A stretch of DNA of 64,000 bases, taken from Verrucomicrobiales bacterium (GTDB lineage: Bacteria > Verrucomicrobiota > Verrucomicrobiia > Verrucomicrobiales > DEV007). Below are positions 43,587-52,590 of this stretch, piece by piece (position 1 is the stretch's first letter; the number at the start of each line of letters is the position of its first letter). The stretch is from NCBI GenBank assembly GCA_024638765.1, contig JAHEJT010000005.1, positions 1 through 64,000 of the forward strand, given 5' to 3'. The notes beneath the pieces are model-generated. The model was not told the origin of the DNA, did no database searches, and saw nothing but the letters and a program-made list of their open reading frames with translations. Position numbers and translations under genes: made by a program.

Positions 43587-44776
43587 AAGTTCCCTTGCTG
43601 GATCTCCAGGCGCAGTATCGCGCCCTTAAGCCGGAACTGGACTCCGCTATCGCGGAAGTGATGGAGACCCAGCAATTTATCATGGGACCGAAAGTGGAAG
43701 AGTGCGAGAGCGCCATTGCGCGTTACAGCGGATGCGCTTTCGGGGTGGGAGTTTCCTCCGGCACTGACGCCCTGCTCGCCTGCCTGATGGCGGAGGGAAT
43801 CGGGCCGGGGGACGAGGTCATTACCACCCCCTACACGTTTTTTTCGACCGTCGGATCCATCGCGCGAACGGGAGCTAAGCCGGTCTTTGTAGACGTCGAT
43901 CCCGCGAGCTACAATCTCGATGTGTCCCAGATCGAGGGGAAGATCACGGAGCGGACCCGGGCGGTTTTGCCGGTCCATTTGTACGGCCAGATGGCGGAAA
44001 TGGACGCCCTGCTGCAGCTTGCGGAGAAGCACGAATTGGTGGTCATCGAAGACGCGGCCCAGGCAATCGGCGCCGAGCATGGCGGCCGGCGGGCCGGATC
44101 CCTGGGTCACTACGGGTGTTTCTCGTTTTTTCCCTCAAAGAACCTCGGCGCCGCCGGAGACGCAGGCATGGTGGTCACCAACGACGCAGAGCGCGCCGAA
44201 AAGTTGCGCTGCCTGCGGTCGCACGGTGCGAATCCGAAATATTATCACAAGGCCATCGGGGGCAACTTCCGGCTGGACGCCCTGCAGGCGGCGATTATTT
44301 CGGTGAAGCTCAGGCACTTGGACGCATGGACTTCGGCACGCCAGCAGAACGCCGAGCGATACCGGGATTTGTTTTCCAAGAGCGAGCTGCGCGTTGCGGA
44401 GAGCACCGCACACCCGGGGAGCGGCGGTGGCGCGCGCTCTGAGAATGGCCCCGTGGACCTTTACTTTCCGAGCGTTGTGACCGACCGCCACATTTTCAAC
44501 CAGTATGTGGTCCGGGTGGCCGACCGGGACCGATTGAAGGTGGAACTTGCGGCAAAGGGAGTCAGCACGGAAATCTATTACCCCGTGCCGATGCACATGC
44601 AGGAATGCTTTGCACACCTGGGTTATGGCGAAGGCGATTTTCCGGAGAGCGAGGCTGCGGCCAAGACAACGCTGGCCTTGCCGGTCTATCCCGAACTGAG
44701 CGAGGAGAGCTGCGCGTTCGTGGTCGGGTGTCTGCAGGATTTCATTGAGAGTGGACGCTGTGTCTCCGCGAACTAG
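43583..44776 (+). CDS. DegT/DnrJ/EryC1/StrS-family sugar aminotransferase
   Basis: The 397-residue protein transfers an amino group to a nucleotide-linked keto-sugar using pyridoxal phosphate. Seen: PLLDLQAQYRAL at the start, VSSGTDALLACL, EDAAQAIGAEHGGRRAGSLG, and SFFPSKNLGAAGDAGM with the Schiff-base Lys. Residues about 275-300 hold a Gly/Ser-rich insertion. Given the neighbouring rmlA/rmlB it may act on a dTDP-keto sugar. It is transcribed away from the rml genes. The start overlaps the stop of a short leader frame. Confidence 0.92.
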   Translation: MKVPLLDLQAQYRALKPELDSAIAEVMETQQFIMGPKVEECESAIARYSGCAFGVGVSSGTDALLACLMAEGIGPGDEVITTPYTFFSTVGSIARTGAKPVFVDVDPASYNLDVSQIEGKITERTRAVLPVHLYGQMAEMDALLQLAEKHELVVIEDAAQAIGAEHGGRRAGSLGHYGCFSFFPSKNLGAAGDAGMVVTNDAERAEKLRCLRSHGANPKYYHKAIGGNFRLDALQAAIISVKLRHLDAWTSARQQNAERYRDLFSKSELRVAESTAHPGSGGGARSENGPVDLYFPSVVTDRHIFNQYVVRVADRDRLKVELAAKGVSTEIYYPVPMHMQECFAHLGYGEGDFPESEAAAKTTLALPVYPELSEESCAFVVGCLQDFIESGRCVSAN

Positions 44777-44897
44777 CGCCGATAATCTCTAAAATGTAGA
44801 GGAAGATGCGAAATCTTCCGATCGCGAGAAGGCTCCTGGGGATGGCGATGAATCCGAGGCAGTAGTGCCGCCGGAAACGTGGCGGCTGAGAACCCGG

Positions 44898-45794
44898 TTA
44901 AGCCCGCAAGATGGCCGCATCCTGGCCGTTCAAGCCGATGTCGACGATTCGGATTTCCTTGAACCGAGGAGACCAGATTCGCTCGATGTAATCGCGGGTA
45001 TGAAACGTTGTTAGATAGTAGTCCGGCAGATCGGTGGTCCGGCCCAGATCCAGGTGCAGGAATCCCGTTTCCTGAAAATCCGCCAACGACTCTGCGGGGA
45101 TGAAGTGGTGGAACGAGGGACCGTGAAAGGTTGCGAGGAGGAATCCTCCCGGCGCGAGCCTGGATGCGAGTTCTTCGAGCCAACGGTGCTGGAGGTCTTC
45201 CGGCAAGTGCGTGAAAACGGACTGGGCCAGGATCAGGTCGAATTGCGGAAGGTCGCCGGGAAGAGGGGGAGAGTCGGGAGAAACGAAATAATGTCCGGAA
45301 TTCTTCAAGGCGCTTTGGTTCCAGGCGATCGCGGCTTCATCAATATCGCAGCCGTATATCTCCGGATCGTGGGATCCGGCGAGGCCCTTCAAAAATCTGG
45401 TGACGCGGGCGCAACCACAGCCGAAATCCAGGACCGCCGACAGTTGATCGGGACTGAAGCCCTCCGTCTCATGCAGCAGTCGTCGAACCTCGAGCATTGA
45501 GAGATATCCGCCGTGGAGAAAATCCAGAGAAGGGTCGAGTGATTCGCGTCCTTTGACGAAGGTGACATGATGAATCAATTCCTTGCTGGGCGTTTCCAGC
45601 TCGTAGGCGGAAGCGGCATGCGCCTTCCAGAGAGCCAGGTGATCCGCCCGTAGGATTTCCGTACGGCGCAGGGATTTTTCGAGCTTCCACCGGAGCTTGC
45701 CCTTGGCCGTGTCATACTGGTCGCGCTGCGCCCGCGCCTTATCGAGGTTCGCGCGCAGTTGCCCGATTTTCTCGTCCCGCCAGTTGCGCTTCAT
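44898..45794 (-). CDS. Class I SAM-dependent methyltransferase with N-terminal coiled coil
   Basis: The protein is 298 residues from the ATG at 45794. The first 45 residues are a short Lys/Arg/Glu coiled coil. The methyltransferase domain (about 100-230) has VLDFGCGCARVTRFL, a CDIDEAAI acidic loop and ILAQSVFTHLPEDLQ. Such genes are common in polysaccharide islands, where they methylate sugars, but the substrate is unknown. A frame extended to 45962 would include sequence that looks like a decayed sulfotransferase start and is not preferred. Confidence 0.83.
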   Translation of the reverse strand: MKRNWRDEKIGQLRANLDKARAQRDQYDTAKGKLRWKLEKSLRRTEILRADHLALWKAHAASAYELETPSKELIHHVTFVKGRESLDPSLDFLHGGYLSMLEVRRLLHETEGFSPDQLSAVLDFGCGCARVTRFLKGLAGSHDPEIYGCDIDEAAIAWNQSALKNSGHYFVSPDSPPLPGDLPQFDLILAQSVFTHLPEDLQHRWLEELASRLAPGGFLLATFHGPSFHHFIPAESLADFQETGFLHLDLGRTTDLPDYYLTTFHTRDYIERIWSPRFKEIRIVDIGLNGQDAAILRA

Positions 45795-45978
45795 AGGCGA
45801 GAAGCGGCGTGATGTGGCTGCGCATCGCAAGATTTCGTGCCGCAGGCGGGTCCCGGAGCGCCGAGCCCCCCGGGGAGTGACGAGGTGATGGCAGCCCAAC
45901 AGCCGCGCTTCGAGGTGAGATTTTCGATGAGCGCTTTTATCATGAACAGGAAAAGCTGGCAATCGCCGGTGCGGGGCG
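45795..45978 (-). pseudogene. Possible remnant of a sulfotransferase gene 5-prime end
   Basis: On the minus strand this region shares blocks with the start of the intact sulfotransferase gene at 47596. They are CCGGCGATTGCCAGCTT upstream, then ATGATAA, then CGCTCCGGGACCC followed by CTGC. The spacing is similar (83 versus 75 bases from ATG to the last block). One frame still reads RRSGTR, like QRSGTH in the intact protein. It is interpreted as a decayed paralogue fragment. Confidence 0.4.
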
Positions 45979-45989
45979 TGGCCCGGCCT

Positions 45990-46463
45990 TTAAGCCTGCC
46001 CTGACGCATCAGAACGAGGGTCTTCGGCTCCGAGTGAACCGTAAACATCATCGGTGGATACGGGCCGGAACCGGAATCCGGAAGCGCCGTCAATCCCGGC
46101 ATACTGCCGCGCGGCGTGGAGAAGCCGGTAAGTGCCAATGACATTGGTCGTGATGAATTCCTCCGGCGACTCGATGGAGCGGTCGACGTGGGATTCCGCG
46201 GCCAGGTGCACGACGGCGTCGACGGCATGCTCTCGGAGCAGGCTGAGGACGAAGCCTTCGTCGCAGATATCTCCCTGCACGAAGACGTGACGGGGATCGC
46301 TCTGGAGGCCGGCGAGGTTCTTAAGGTTTCCGGCGTAGGTCAGTTTGTCCAGGTTGACGACTTTGGAGACTTCGCAACCGTAATCTCGGGAGACTTCCTC
46401 GAGCAGGTAATGGACGAGATTGGAACCGATAAAGCCGGCGCCGCCGGTGACCAGGATATTTAT
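45990..46463 (-). pseudogene. Truncated second copy of rmlB
   Basis: The frame encodes 157 residues that match the first half of the intact rmlB (42196-43266) from the start through STDDVYGSL, then departs and ends after DASGQA. The codon at the start position is ATA, where the intact gene has GTG. DNA similarity to the intact gene is high by eye. Lacking the catalytic YxxxK half and a start codon, it is a pseudogene from duplication and recombination. Confidence 0.85.
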
Positions 46464-46657
46464 TCGGAAGGCGTGCGGTTCAAGGCCGGAGAAAGCTGGA
46501 ACTTGAGGCCTTTGTTAGCCTACCCGCATTGCCCCGGCAGGCAAAGCCAAATCAAATCGGAGGGAGATCGACAGGTGGACCACCCCTTCGGGCATTGCAG
46601 GTGCGGACATTGCTTTGAGGTGCCGCCGCGCGGGCGACCGCCTCGAGGTGCGAGTGA

Positions 46658-47596
46658 TCAAGGATTTACCAGCGCCGCAAGCCGGGATCGCCACGAAACA
46701 GAGGATGCGGGGGCCGTGGATGCCGCCGGAACAGAGTGGTTGTCAGAATCCAGAAACGCCTCAAATTCGGTTCCGCAAAGAGCGCTTCGCACCTCTTCCC
46801 AATTCTCGATCATGTCCGCCAGCTGGTTGCTGCCCTGTTTAACGATGTGCGGCTTGAGAGAAAAGCGATTTTCAAGATCCAGGAACTGGGCGATTTGCCG
46901 CACGCTTTCCGGGGAGACGAGATTTCCGTCCGGGGCAGGGTCGCAGAGATCTTCGTAATAGAGCGAGAGCGTGCGATCGGATCGGCGTTGCAATAAGCTG
47001 CTGGCGCGGGCGACACTGTCGCGCCGCTGCTCGAGATCGCGGAGCAGTGTGATCGTGTCGATGGAGATCTTGGATTCATGCTTCTCGGCTTCCGAGTAAG
47101 CTGCGAACCGCTGCGAGGCGTGGGCGGTGTACATGGAGACCACGGCCTTGAGAATATTGCGGCGCACCATGTGAATGATCTTGGTCTTCCGGTTGAAGAA
47201 TATCTTTAGCACGGGAGGCGGCGCCTGGAGCTCGTGCGTCTCCACGGGGATCTGATGAAGTTGATCATACTTGATATCGAGAAGGATGTGGCGTTGGTCG
47301 GGGTAACTGTCCTCGATGCGGTCGACATAATCATGGAACATAGCCTTTCCGTGCAAAGGCGTGCAGTCTTCGGGATTCTTCTGCATCCGCTCCTTCAAGT
47401 AGAGGTGGTAACGGAGAGGGAGGACTTCCGCGGCCTTCGGATTGGGATTGAGGACTTCGTCGAGGGAACAGATCGCCGGATGTGAATTGAGGATACTGCC
47501 GAGCAGATGGGTCCCGGAGCGTTGTGCAGCCAGGAGGAGAAGCACTTCGCAGTTTTTCCGGCTCGATGAGGTTTCGATTATATCTAAGATTATCAT
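46658..47596 (-). CDS. PAPS-dependent sulfotransferase family protein
   Basis: The 312-residue protein has the 5-prime phosphosulfate loop AAQRSGTHLLGSIL (residues 23-36) and a 3-prime-phosphate segment HMVRRNILKAVVSMY (about 141-155), as in Stf0-like bacterial sulfotransferases. It should transfer sulfate from PAPS to a hydroxyl of a glycan or lipid. Its setting in a glycan island, together with a sulfatase elsewhere, fits a sulfated surface polysaccharide. The C-terminal tail is Ser/Ala-rich. The upstream flank is partly duplicated at 45795-45978. Confidence 0.85.
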   Translation of the reverse strand: MIILDIIETSSSRKNCEVLLLLAAQRSGTHLLGSILNSHPAICSLDEVLNPNPKAAEVLPLRYHLYLKERMQKNPEDCTPLHGKAMFHDYVDRIEDSYPDQRHILLDIKYDQLHQIPVETHELQAPPPVLKIFFNRKTKIIHMVRRNILKAVVSMYTAHASQRFAAYSEAEKHESKISIDTITLLRDLEQRRDSVARASSLLQRRSDRTLSLYYEDLCDPAPDGNLVSPESVRQIAQFLDLENRFSLKPHIVKQGSNQLADMIENWEEVRSALCGTEFEAFLDSDNHSVPAASTAPASSVSWRSRLAALVNP

Positions 47597-47707
47597 AATA
47601 CCGGGAAGCTGGCAATCGCCGGGAACCGGAATCTGAAGCTGCTCTCTCGGTTGCGGGCCGGATCGCTGGCATTGTGGCTTGAGAAAGTTGGCCTGAGAGA
47701 CGTATAA

Positions 47708-49459
47708 ATGGAAAGCCGCCTGCGCTCACCGGAGTCACCCGCGATCTTGGCCTCAGAATTGAAGAAGATTCTCTTTGTCGCCCACGAGGCCAGCCGAACT
47801 GGCGCGACCATTTTTTTGCTTCATTTCCTCGATTGGCTCAAGAAGCACAGCGATGCCCGTTTTGTGGTGGCCCTCAAGCGGGGAGGTGTGATGGTCGAAG
47901 ATTTCCGCGCTTTGGCTCCGACTTTCAGGCTGGACCGCGAAATGGTGCCGCCCGAATGGTTACAGGACCTCTCGGTGGTTCACTGCAACACGGCGACTAA
48001 CGGCCGTTTCGCGGAGTTTTTTGCGAAACGAGGCGTGCCCGTGGTGACCCACGTGCATGAATTGCGCCACGAGATCGAATTGACGGGCGTAGAAAACCAG
48101 CGGCGGGTGTTCGAATGCAGCGATCGGCTGGTGGCTTGTTCCTCAGCCGTAAGACGGTGTCTCCAGGCAATGTCCGGGATCGATCCGGCGCGCATCCCGG
48201 TGATCCATGAAATGGTTCCGGTCGCCGAACTCCGGGCCGCGGCGGTAGAGCAGAGCGCGGAAGCCGTCCGCGAAGAACTGAAGATCCCGCCGGAAGCATT
48301 TGTCGTTGGTTGCGCCGGAACGGTTTCCTGGCGCAAGGGCGCGGACCTTTTTCTCCAGTTGGCGGGAATGATGCGTCGCGACTCCAAGGAAGCCGCTCGA
48401 CCGGTTTACTTTGTGTGGATCGGGAGTCTCGAAAAGAGCGAGCGGCGGCGTGAATTGGAGCATGACCTGGGTTTGTTGGGGCTCACCGACGTCGTTCGAT
48501 TCACGGGTGAAAAAACCAATCCGCATCCTTACTACCAGATTATGGATCAGTTCTGTCTTTTCTCGCGTGAAGATCCATTTCCCCTGGTCATGATCGAGGC
48601 AGGAGCCTTGGGAAAACCGGTGCTGGCCTTCGAGGGATCCGGCGGCGCGGAGGAGTTTTGCGAGGTCACCGGCGGGGCTCTGGTGGGCTATGGGGACTTG
48701 CCCTCGATGGCGGACCGCATCCGGGAGGCAGCCGGCGCGCCTGTTTCCGGCCCGGCGGTTTCCCCGCGGACGGCCGAGGCCGTCGCCGGAAATTATGACA
48801 CCCTGGTGGTCGCCCCCCGGCTGCTGGAGATCCTGGAGGATGCAGTTCGCCGGCAGGGCGGAGCTGACCGGCGGGAACCGGCCCCTGGCGATCCCGAAAA
48901 GCTGTCCTCGCTCGCGCAGAACGAAGTCAAAGCCAGGTTGTACATCTCCGGCAGCGCCGGGTTTCCGAAACGGCCCCACCGGAAGTGGGCGATGCTCCCA
49001 GGGGAAGAGGTGGAAATAACGATTCCTGCCGCCATCCCTCCGGGGGAGGAGGCGGAAGTTCGCTTCCGGCTGGAGCCGTCGGATCGCGCCGCCGTGGTGG
49101 CGATTCACCAGTGGACTCTTCGGGATGGGACGGACGGAACGGTCGTCCGGGATTTCCTGGAAACCGCTCCCGGGCCGGACACCGGCCGGAGCCCAGCGAT
49201 TAGCTTTTCCGAGACCGTGGTGGCGCTGGATCCCGGTGCGACACCGGTGAAGCTGGCGGTTTTTGATTCCCGGTCGCGGGTTTACACCCCGAAAATTGAT
49301 TGCGGAGGAATGCCGAAAGCATTGGAGGTGCACCTGATCCTGCGCGTGGAAACCGATCTTGCCGGGGAAATGAGCGAGCGGATCGAGCGACCCGAGGCTT
49401 CGGAGCTTCGCCCGCACATCGTGGAGCGCCTCAAGAAGGCTATCCGGCCGGACTCATGA
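47708..49459 (+). CDS. GT4-type glycosyltransferase with C-terminal extra domain
   Basis: The 583-residue protein has an N-terminal acceptor domain (ILFVAHEASRTGATIFLLHFL, about 21-41) and a GT4 donor domain (about 195-390). The latter has VGCAGTVSWRKGADLFL, VRFTGEK and the donor-site SREDPFPLVMIEAGALGKPV. Residues about 410-583 form an extra beta-rich domain, ending in ERIERPEASELRP, which I do not recognise. It would transfer an activated sugar in surface glycan assembly, in the cytoplasm. It is transcribed opposite to the sulfotransferase gene, 111 bp away. Confidence 0.88.
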   Translation: MESRLRSPESPAILASELKKILFVAHEASRTGATIFLLHFLDWLKKHSDARFVVALKRGGVMVEDFRALAPTFRLDREMVPPEWLQDLSVVHCNTATNGRFAEFFAKRGVPVVTHVHELRHEIELTGVENQRRVFECSDRLVACSSAVRRCLQAMSGIDPARIPVIHEMVPVAELRAAAVEQSAEAVREELKIPPEAFVVGCAGTVSWRKGADLFLQLAGMMRRDSKEAARPVYFVWIGSLEKSERRRELEHDLGLLGLTDVVRFTGEKTNPHPYYQIMDQFCLFSREDPFPLVMIEAGALGKPVLAFEGSGGAEEFCEVTGGALVGYGDLPSMADRIREAAGAPVSGPAVSPRTAEAVAGNYDTLVVAPRLLEILEDAVRRQGGADRREPAPGDPEKLSSLAQNEVKARLYISGSAGFPKRPHRKWAMLPGEEVEITIPAAIPPGEEAEVRFRLEPSDRAAVVAIHQWTLRDGTDGTVVRDFLETAPGPDTGRSPAISFSETVVALDPGATPVKLAVFDSRSRVYTPKIDCGGMPKALEVHLILRVETDLAGEMSERIERPEASELRPHIVERLKKAIRPDS

Positions 49460-49595
49460 TGCAAGGGTGGCGCCGGGGCGCGTGCAAAAAGATATGGTTC
49501 TGCATCGACAGCGTGGTGCCGAGTGATTTAGGGACATAGAGGCGTCATGAATTTGATCTCGTCCATCGGCGGGATGGTGGGGAGACAACCGATAT

Positions 49596-50681
49596 ATGGC
49601 AACCAACTTGCAGGCAATCATCTTGGCGGGACTGGCCGTCTTGATGTTTCTGATTTTTAGAAACTTAAAACGGCGACTCAAGGAAGTCAGCGCAAGCGTG
49701 AACCGGGTGCGGACTATCGTCCGCCGCATTGAAGATCGGCTGCAGTCGACCGCGACCGGAAAGCCGCATTCTCAATCGCCGGATGCGGCTGCGGCACCAG
49801 GCGCTGCGCGCGAGCCCACTGAAGTGGGCATGACCACGCAGAACGAGCAATGGTTTTACTCGCGCTGCACGCGAGAGCTTTACCGGGGGGAAGGCGAGAT
49901 CGTCGATCTGGGCTGCTGGATGGGATCGACGACCATTCAGATGGCGCGCGGCCTCAGCGAAAACTCCCTGCTAACGGCTCAGGGGAAAAAGATTCACGCT
50001 TACGATCGGTTTCGCTGGGAACAGTACATGGAGGATATCGTTACCGAGTTCAATATGCCTGTGGGACGCGATCTCGAGCCCGGCGAATCATTTCTGCCGG
50101 ATTTCGAAAAGAGGCTGGGTGATTACGCGGAATACGTGGACGTTCACGTCAGCGACCTGGGGGAAGAAACCTGGCCGGGGGAACCCATCGAGATTTTGTT
50201 GGTGGATGCCATGAAGTCTTGGGGCCTGACGAATAATATTCTCTCGCAGTTTTTCCCGAGCTTGATTCCCGGAAAGAGTATTCTCATTCATCAGGATTTT
50301 AAATATCATCTTACTTATTGGATCCACCTGACCCAGTACCGGCTTCGAGAATACTTCGAGTTGTTTGAGAACGTTCCCCAGGCGTTCACGATGGCTTTCC
50401 GTAACACCAAGGAAATACCCTCGGAGTTGCTTAACCAGAATTACTCTTTGGAATCGTTCAGCAGGGAGGAGATTGATGAGGCCATGGATTACTGGCACTT
50501 GATCGCCCGCAGTGACGGCGAGGGGTATGGTCGGAACCTGATCGCCGCCAAGGCCAAGCTGTTGCTCGACTTGGGCGATCTTGAGGGCGCGCGCCGCACG
50601 ATCGATACGCGTCGCGAATTTGCCTATGAACTCGATAAAGATCTGGCGACGGTCGACGCCATGATCGTGAAGGCTTCCTAG
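49596..50681 (+). CDS. Membrane-anchored SAM-dependent methyltransferase-like protein
   Basis: The 361-residue protein has an N-terminal membrane helix (about 6-22), a basic coiled segment and a linker. The methyltransferase-like domain (about 85-260) has EIVDLGCWMGSTTIQMARGL as SAM loop and ILLVDAMKSWG. The C-terminal 70 residues are helical. It overlaps the next gene by one base (TAG/GTG), so they are co-translated. The substrate is unknown; a glycan sugar is likely from context. Confidence 0.78.
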   Translation: MATNLQAIILAGLAVLMFLIFRNLKRRLKEVSASVNRVRTIVRRIEDRLQSTATGKPHSQSPDAAAAPGAAREPTEVGMTTQNEQWFYSRCTRELYRGEGEIVDLGCWMGSTTIQMARGLSENSLLTAQGKKIHAYDRFRWEQYMEDIVTEFNMPVGRDLEPGESFLPDFEKRLGDYAEYVDVHVSDLGEETWPGEPIEILLVDAMKSWGLTNNILSQFFPSLIPGKSILIHQDFKYHLTYWIHLTQYRLREYFELFENVPQAFTMAFRNTKEIPSELLNQNYSLESFSREEIDEAMDYWHLIARSDGEGYGRNLIAAKAKLLLDLGDLEGARRTIDTRREFAYELDKDLATVDAMIVKAS

Positions 50682-51466
50682 TGGACCAACTGAAAATCAG
50701 TGCTGAGGCGCGGGCCGCGATAGACGAGATGTATCACCCGCCGGAATGGGTGACTGGAAACGTCAATTCAGATGATGCCGTGTTCCTTTACGAGATGATC
50801 CTCCGTGAGAAGCCGGATCGGATCGCGGAGGTTGGCACCGCCTCGGGCGTGTCCACGAGCGTGCTGCTCCATGCCATGGCCGAGATGCGAAGGCGCGAAG
50901 GAAAGTCCGTCGATTGCATGAATGTGTTTGCTTTCGATTTGATGAAACAATGTTACTTCGACGAAAAGAAACGTGTGGGAGAGGCTGTCAGAGAAATGGT
51001 CCCGGAACTCGCGGAAAATGCATTGCTCTGCCTCGGCGAAGGCGCGGCCAGGGTGCGCAGGTACTTCCGGAAGGGCGCCTTAAGTTTTGCGTTCATCGAC
51101 GGCGATCACCGGCATCCGCATGCGACGCTGGATTTGATTGCGATTTTGCCGGTGCTGGCGCCGCGTGCCTGGGTTGCTTTTCATGATATTCATCTTCCGG
51201 ATATCACGGACAACCCGGACTGGAAAGTTTACGGGCCCCAGCACGTCATCAATCACTGGAGTGGAGAGAAAATGACCGCGCCCCCGGGCCAGGGTAACAG
51301 CTTGCCGAATATGGGCGCCGTGAGGGTGCCGGAAGATCCCGAAGCCTGCCGTCCTGAGTTGATCGAAATGCTCCAGCTTCCGTGGGAAGAAAACGTCAAC
51401 GATGCTTATCTTCGCGGTATCGGCGTCGAACCACGCGAAGTCGAAGGTCACGCCGTCAAAGGGTAA
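50681..51466 (+). CDS. SAM-dependent methyltransferase (Methyltransf_24-like)
   Basis: The 261-residue protein has a class I fold with IAEVGTASGVSTSVLL (SAM loop, about 48-63) and LSFAFIDGDHRHPHATLDL, where the DGDH motif binds metal in the related O-methyltransferases. FHDIHLPD follows. It starts with GTG, overlapping the previous stop by one base. It probably O-methylates a sugar in the surface glycan. Confidence 0.82.
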   Translation: MDQLKISAEARAAIDEMYHPPEWVTGNVNSDDAVFLYEMILREKPDRIAEVGTASGVSTSVLLHAMAEMRRREGKSVDCMNVFAFDLMKQCYFDEKKRVGEAVREMVPELAENALLCLGEGAARVRRYFRKGALSFAFIDGDHRHPHATLDLIAILPVLAPRAWVAFHDIHLPDITDNPDWKVYGPQHVINHWSGEKMTAPPGQGNSLPNMGAVRVPEDPEACRPELIEMLQLPWEENVNDAYLRGIGVEPREVEGHAVKG

Positions 51467-51488
51467 CCGAAAACAGCCGCCGGGGTCC

Positions 51489-52433
51489 TCAGCCGGATCT
51501 GCGAAGATAGCCGTTCGAGTTCCAGGTCACATTGGAACCGAAGAAGTCGCAGTAATAGTTGTCGATCTCGTAGAGATCTCCGTGCTCTCCCAGGAATTCT
51601 TCCAGCGCCTGGTGCGGCCCGCTGAGAGGGGCATCCTCTCCACACATGTCGGTGATGATGCCGTCCTCCACCACGATATACTCCCCCTTCCTGAGATGAG
51701 GGTGAAAAAATCGAAGAATTGCTATCGAAGTTTCATAGGCGTGATCTGCGTCATCGATGATGAGCCAGGGCCGCCGAAGCGATGCAAGTTTGTCGGGGGG
51801 CAGCGTGCTTGCCAGGTCGCGGCCGTCTCCCCCGTAAAAGGTGAGCCGGCGGTGGGTCACGCCTTCTACTTTGACGATATCGATCGAATGAATATGTCCG
51901 TCTACTTCCTGGGAATCGAGCATCTCTGCGAACCAAAGTCCGCTCCCGCCGTCCTTGGACCCGATTTCGATGATGGTTCGCGGCCGGGTGTTCCAGATTA
52001 ATAACGGGTAGATCGCAAGATCGAAAGGGTTCTTCAACAAGGGAACTCCCTTGTAGGAGTAGTTCATGGTGCCTCGTTGAATCGACGTCAGCAGGTTGCC
52101 CGGGATGGCCGATCTCCACTCGCGCTCTGAAAGTTGTTGGCCGCCGCTTCCCGGCTGCGGGGCTGAGAGAGAGACTGAAAGTTCCGCGGCGAGATTGCGG
52201 GCGTCCTTGAAGTCGGGCTCCAAGGCGAGCGCTTTTTCGACGGCGGTAAAGCTTTCCCGGTGCCGGCCGATCACCGCAAGGCAGCGGGCATGAATGAAAT
52301 GTGTCTGCGCATCGGAGGTATTCTCCCTGGCGGACGCCTCGGCGAGCTGAAGTGCCTCCAAAGGTTTGCCGCTATTCAGCAATTCGAGAATGTGATCCGC
52401 CGTGCTGAGGCTGGAAGGAACGGTTTCTGACAT
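51489..52433 (-). CDS. CmcI/rhamnosyl O-methyltransferase-like protein with N-terminal TPR
   Basis: The 314-residue protein has one or two TPR-like helices at the start (about 10-80). A CmcI-type methyltransferase domain follows (about 110-300): TIIEIGSKDGGSGLWFAEML, HSIDIVKVEG, WLIIDDADHAYETSI and VEDGIITDM. Family members methylate rhamnose in surface lipids or act in cephamycin synthesis. Given the rml genes, rhamnose or a related deoxysugar is a reasonable substrate, but this is inferred. It converges with the methyltransferase pair at 49.6-51.5 kb. Confidence 0.82.
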   Translation of the reverse strand: MSETVPSSLSTADHILELLNSGKPLEALQLAEASARENTSDAQTHFIHARCLAVIGRHRESFTAVEKALALEPDFKDARNLAAELSVSLSAPQPGSGGQQLSEREWRSAIPGNLLTSIQRGTMNYSYKGVPLLKNPFDLAIYPLLIWNTRPRTIIEIGSKDGGSGLWFAEMLDSQEVDGHIHSIDIVKVEGVTHRRLTFYGGDGRDLASTLPPDKLASLRRPWLIIDDADHAYETSIAILRFFHPHLRKGEYIVVEDGIITDMCGEDAPLSGPHQALEEFLGEHGDLYEIDNYYCDFFGSNVTWNSNGYLRRSG

Positions 52434-52560
52434 GGAGACTTGCGGAAACTCGGCCGCGTTGTCCGAGCGTGCGCCCGGCTCCGTGGTTGACCTTCCTGAA
52501 ACTGAATGCTGGGCGGGTTCAAGGCAAGACGAGAATCTGGTTCTAAGAATTCGAATTTCC

Positions 52561-52590
52561 GCGAGCCTGCCGGCGCAAGGATTGTGCTAC
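52561..52590 (-). repeat. Decayed GTAG palindrome half
   Basis: Read on the minus strand the sequence starts GTAGCACAATCCTTGCGCC, similar to the decayed copy at 25886-25944. Its GTAG supplies the TAG stop codon of the glycosyltransferase gene ending at 52587. There is no opposite arm. Confidence 0.4.

Noticed and set aside
44777-44897. A possible gene fragment between the aminotransferase and the methyltransferase
   Set aside because: One minus-strand frame looks hydrophobic, but it is short, has no start and shows no recognisable family.
46116-46958. A 280-codon frame on the plus strand across the rmlB remnant
   Set aside because: It is the complement of the rmlB fragment and of the sulfotransferase end; no independent coding evidence.
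48143-49417. A 424-codon frame on the minus strand
   Set aside because: It is antisense to the GT4 glycosyltransferase gene at 47708-49459.
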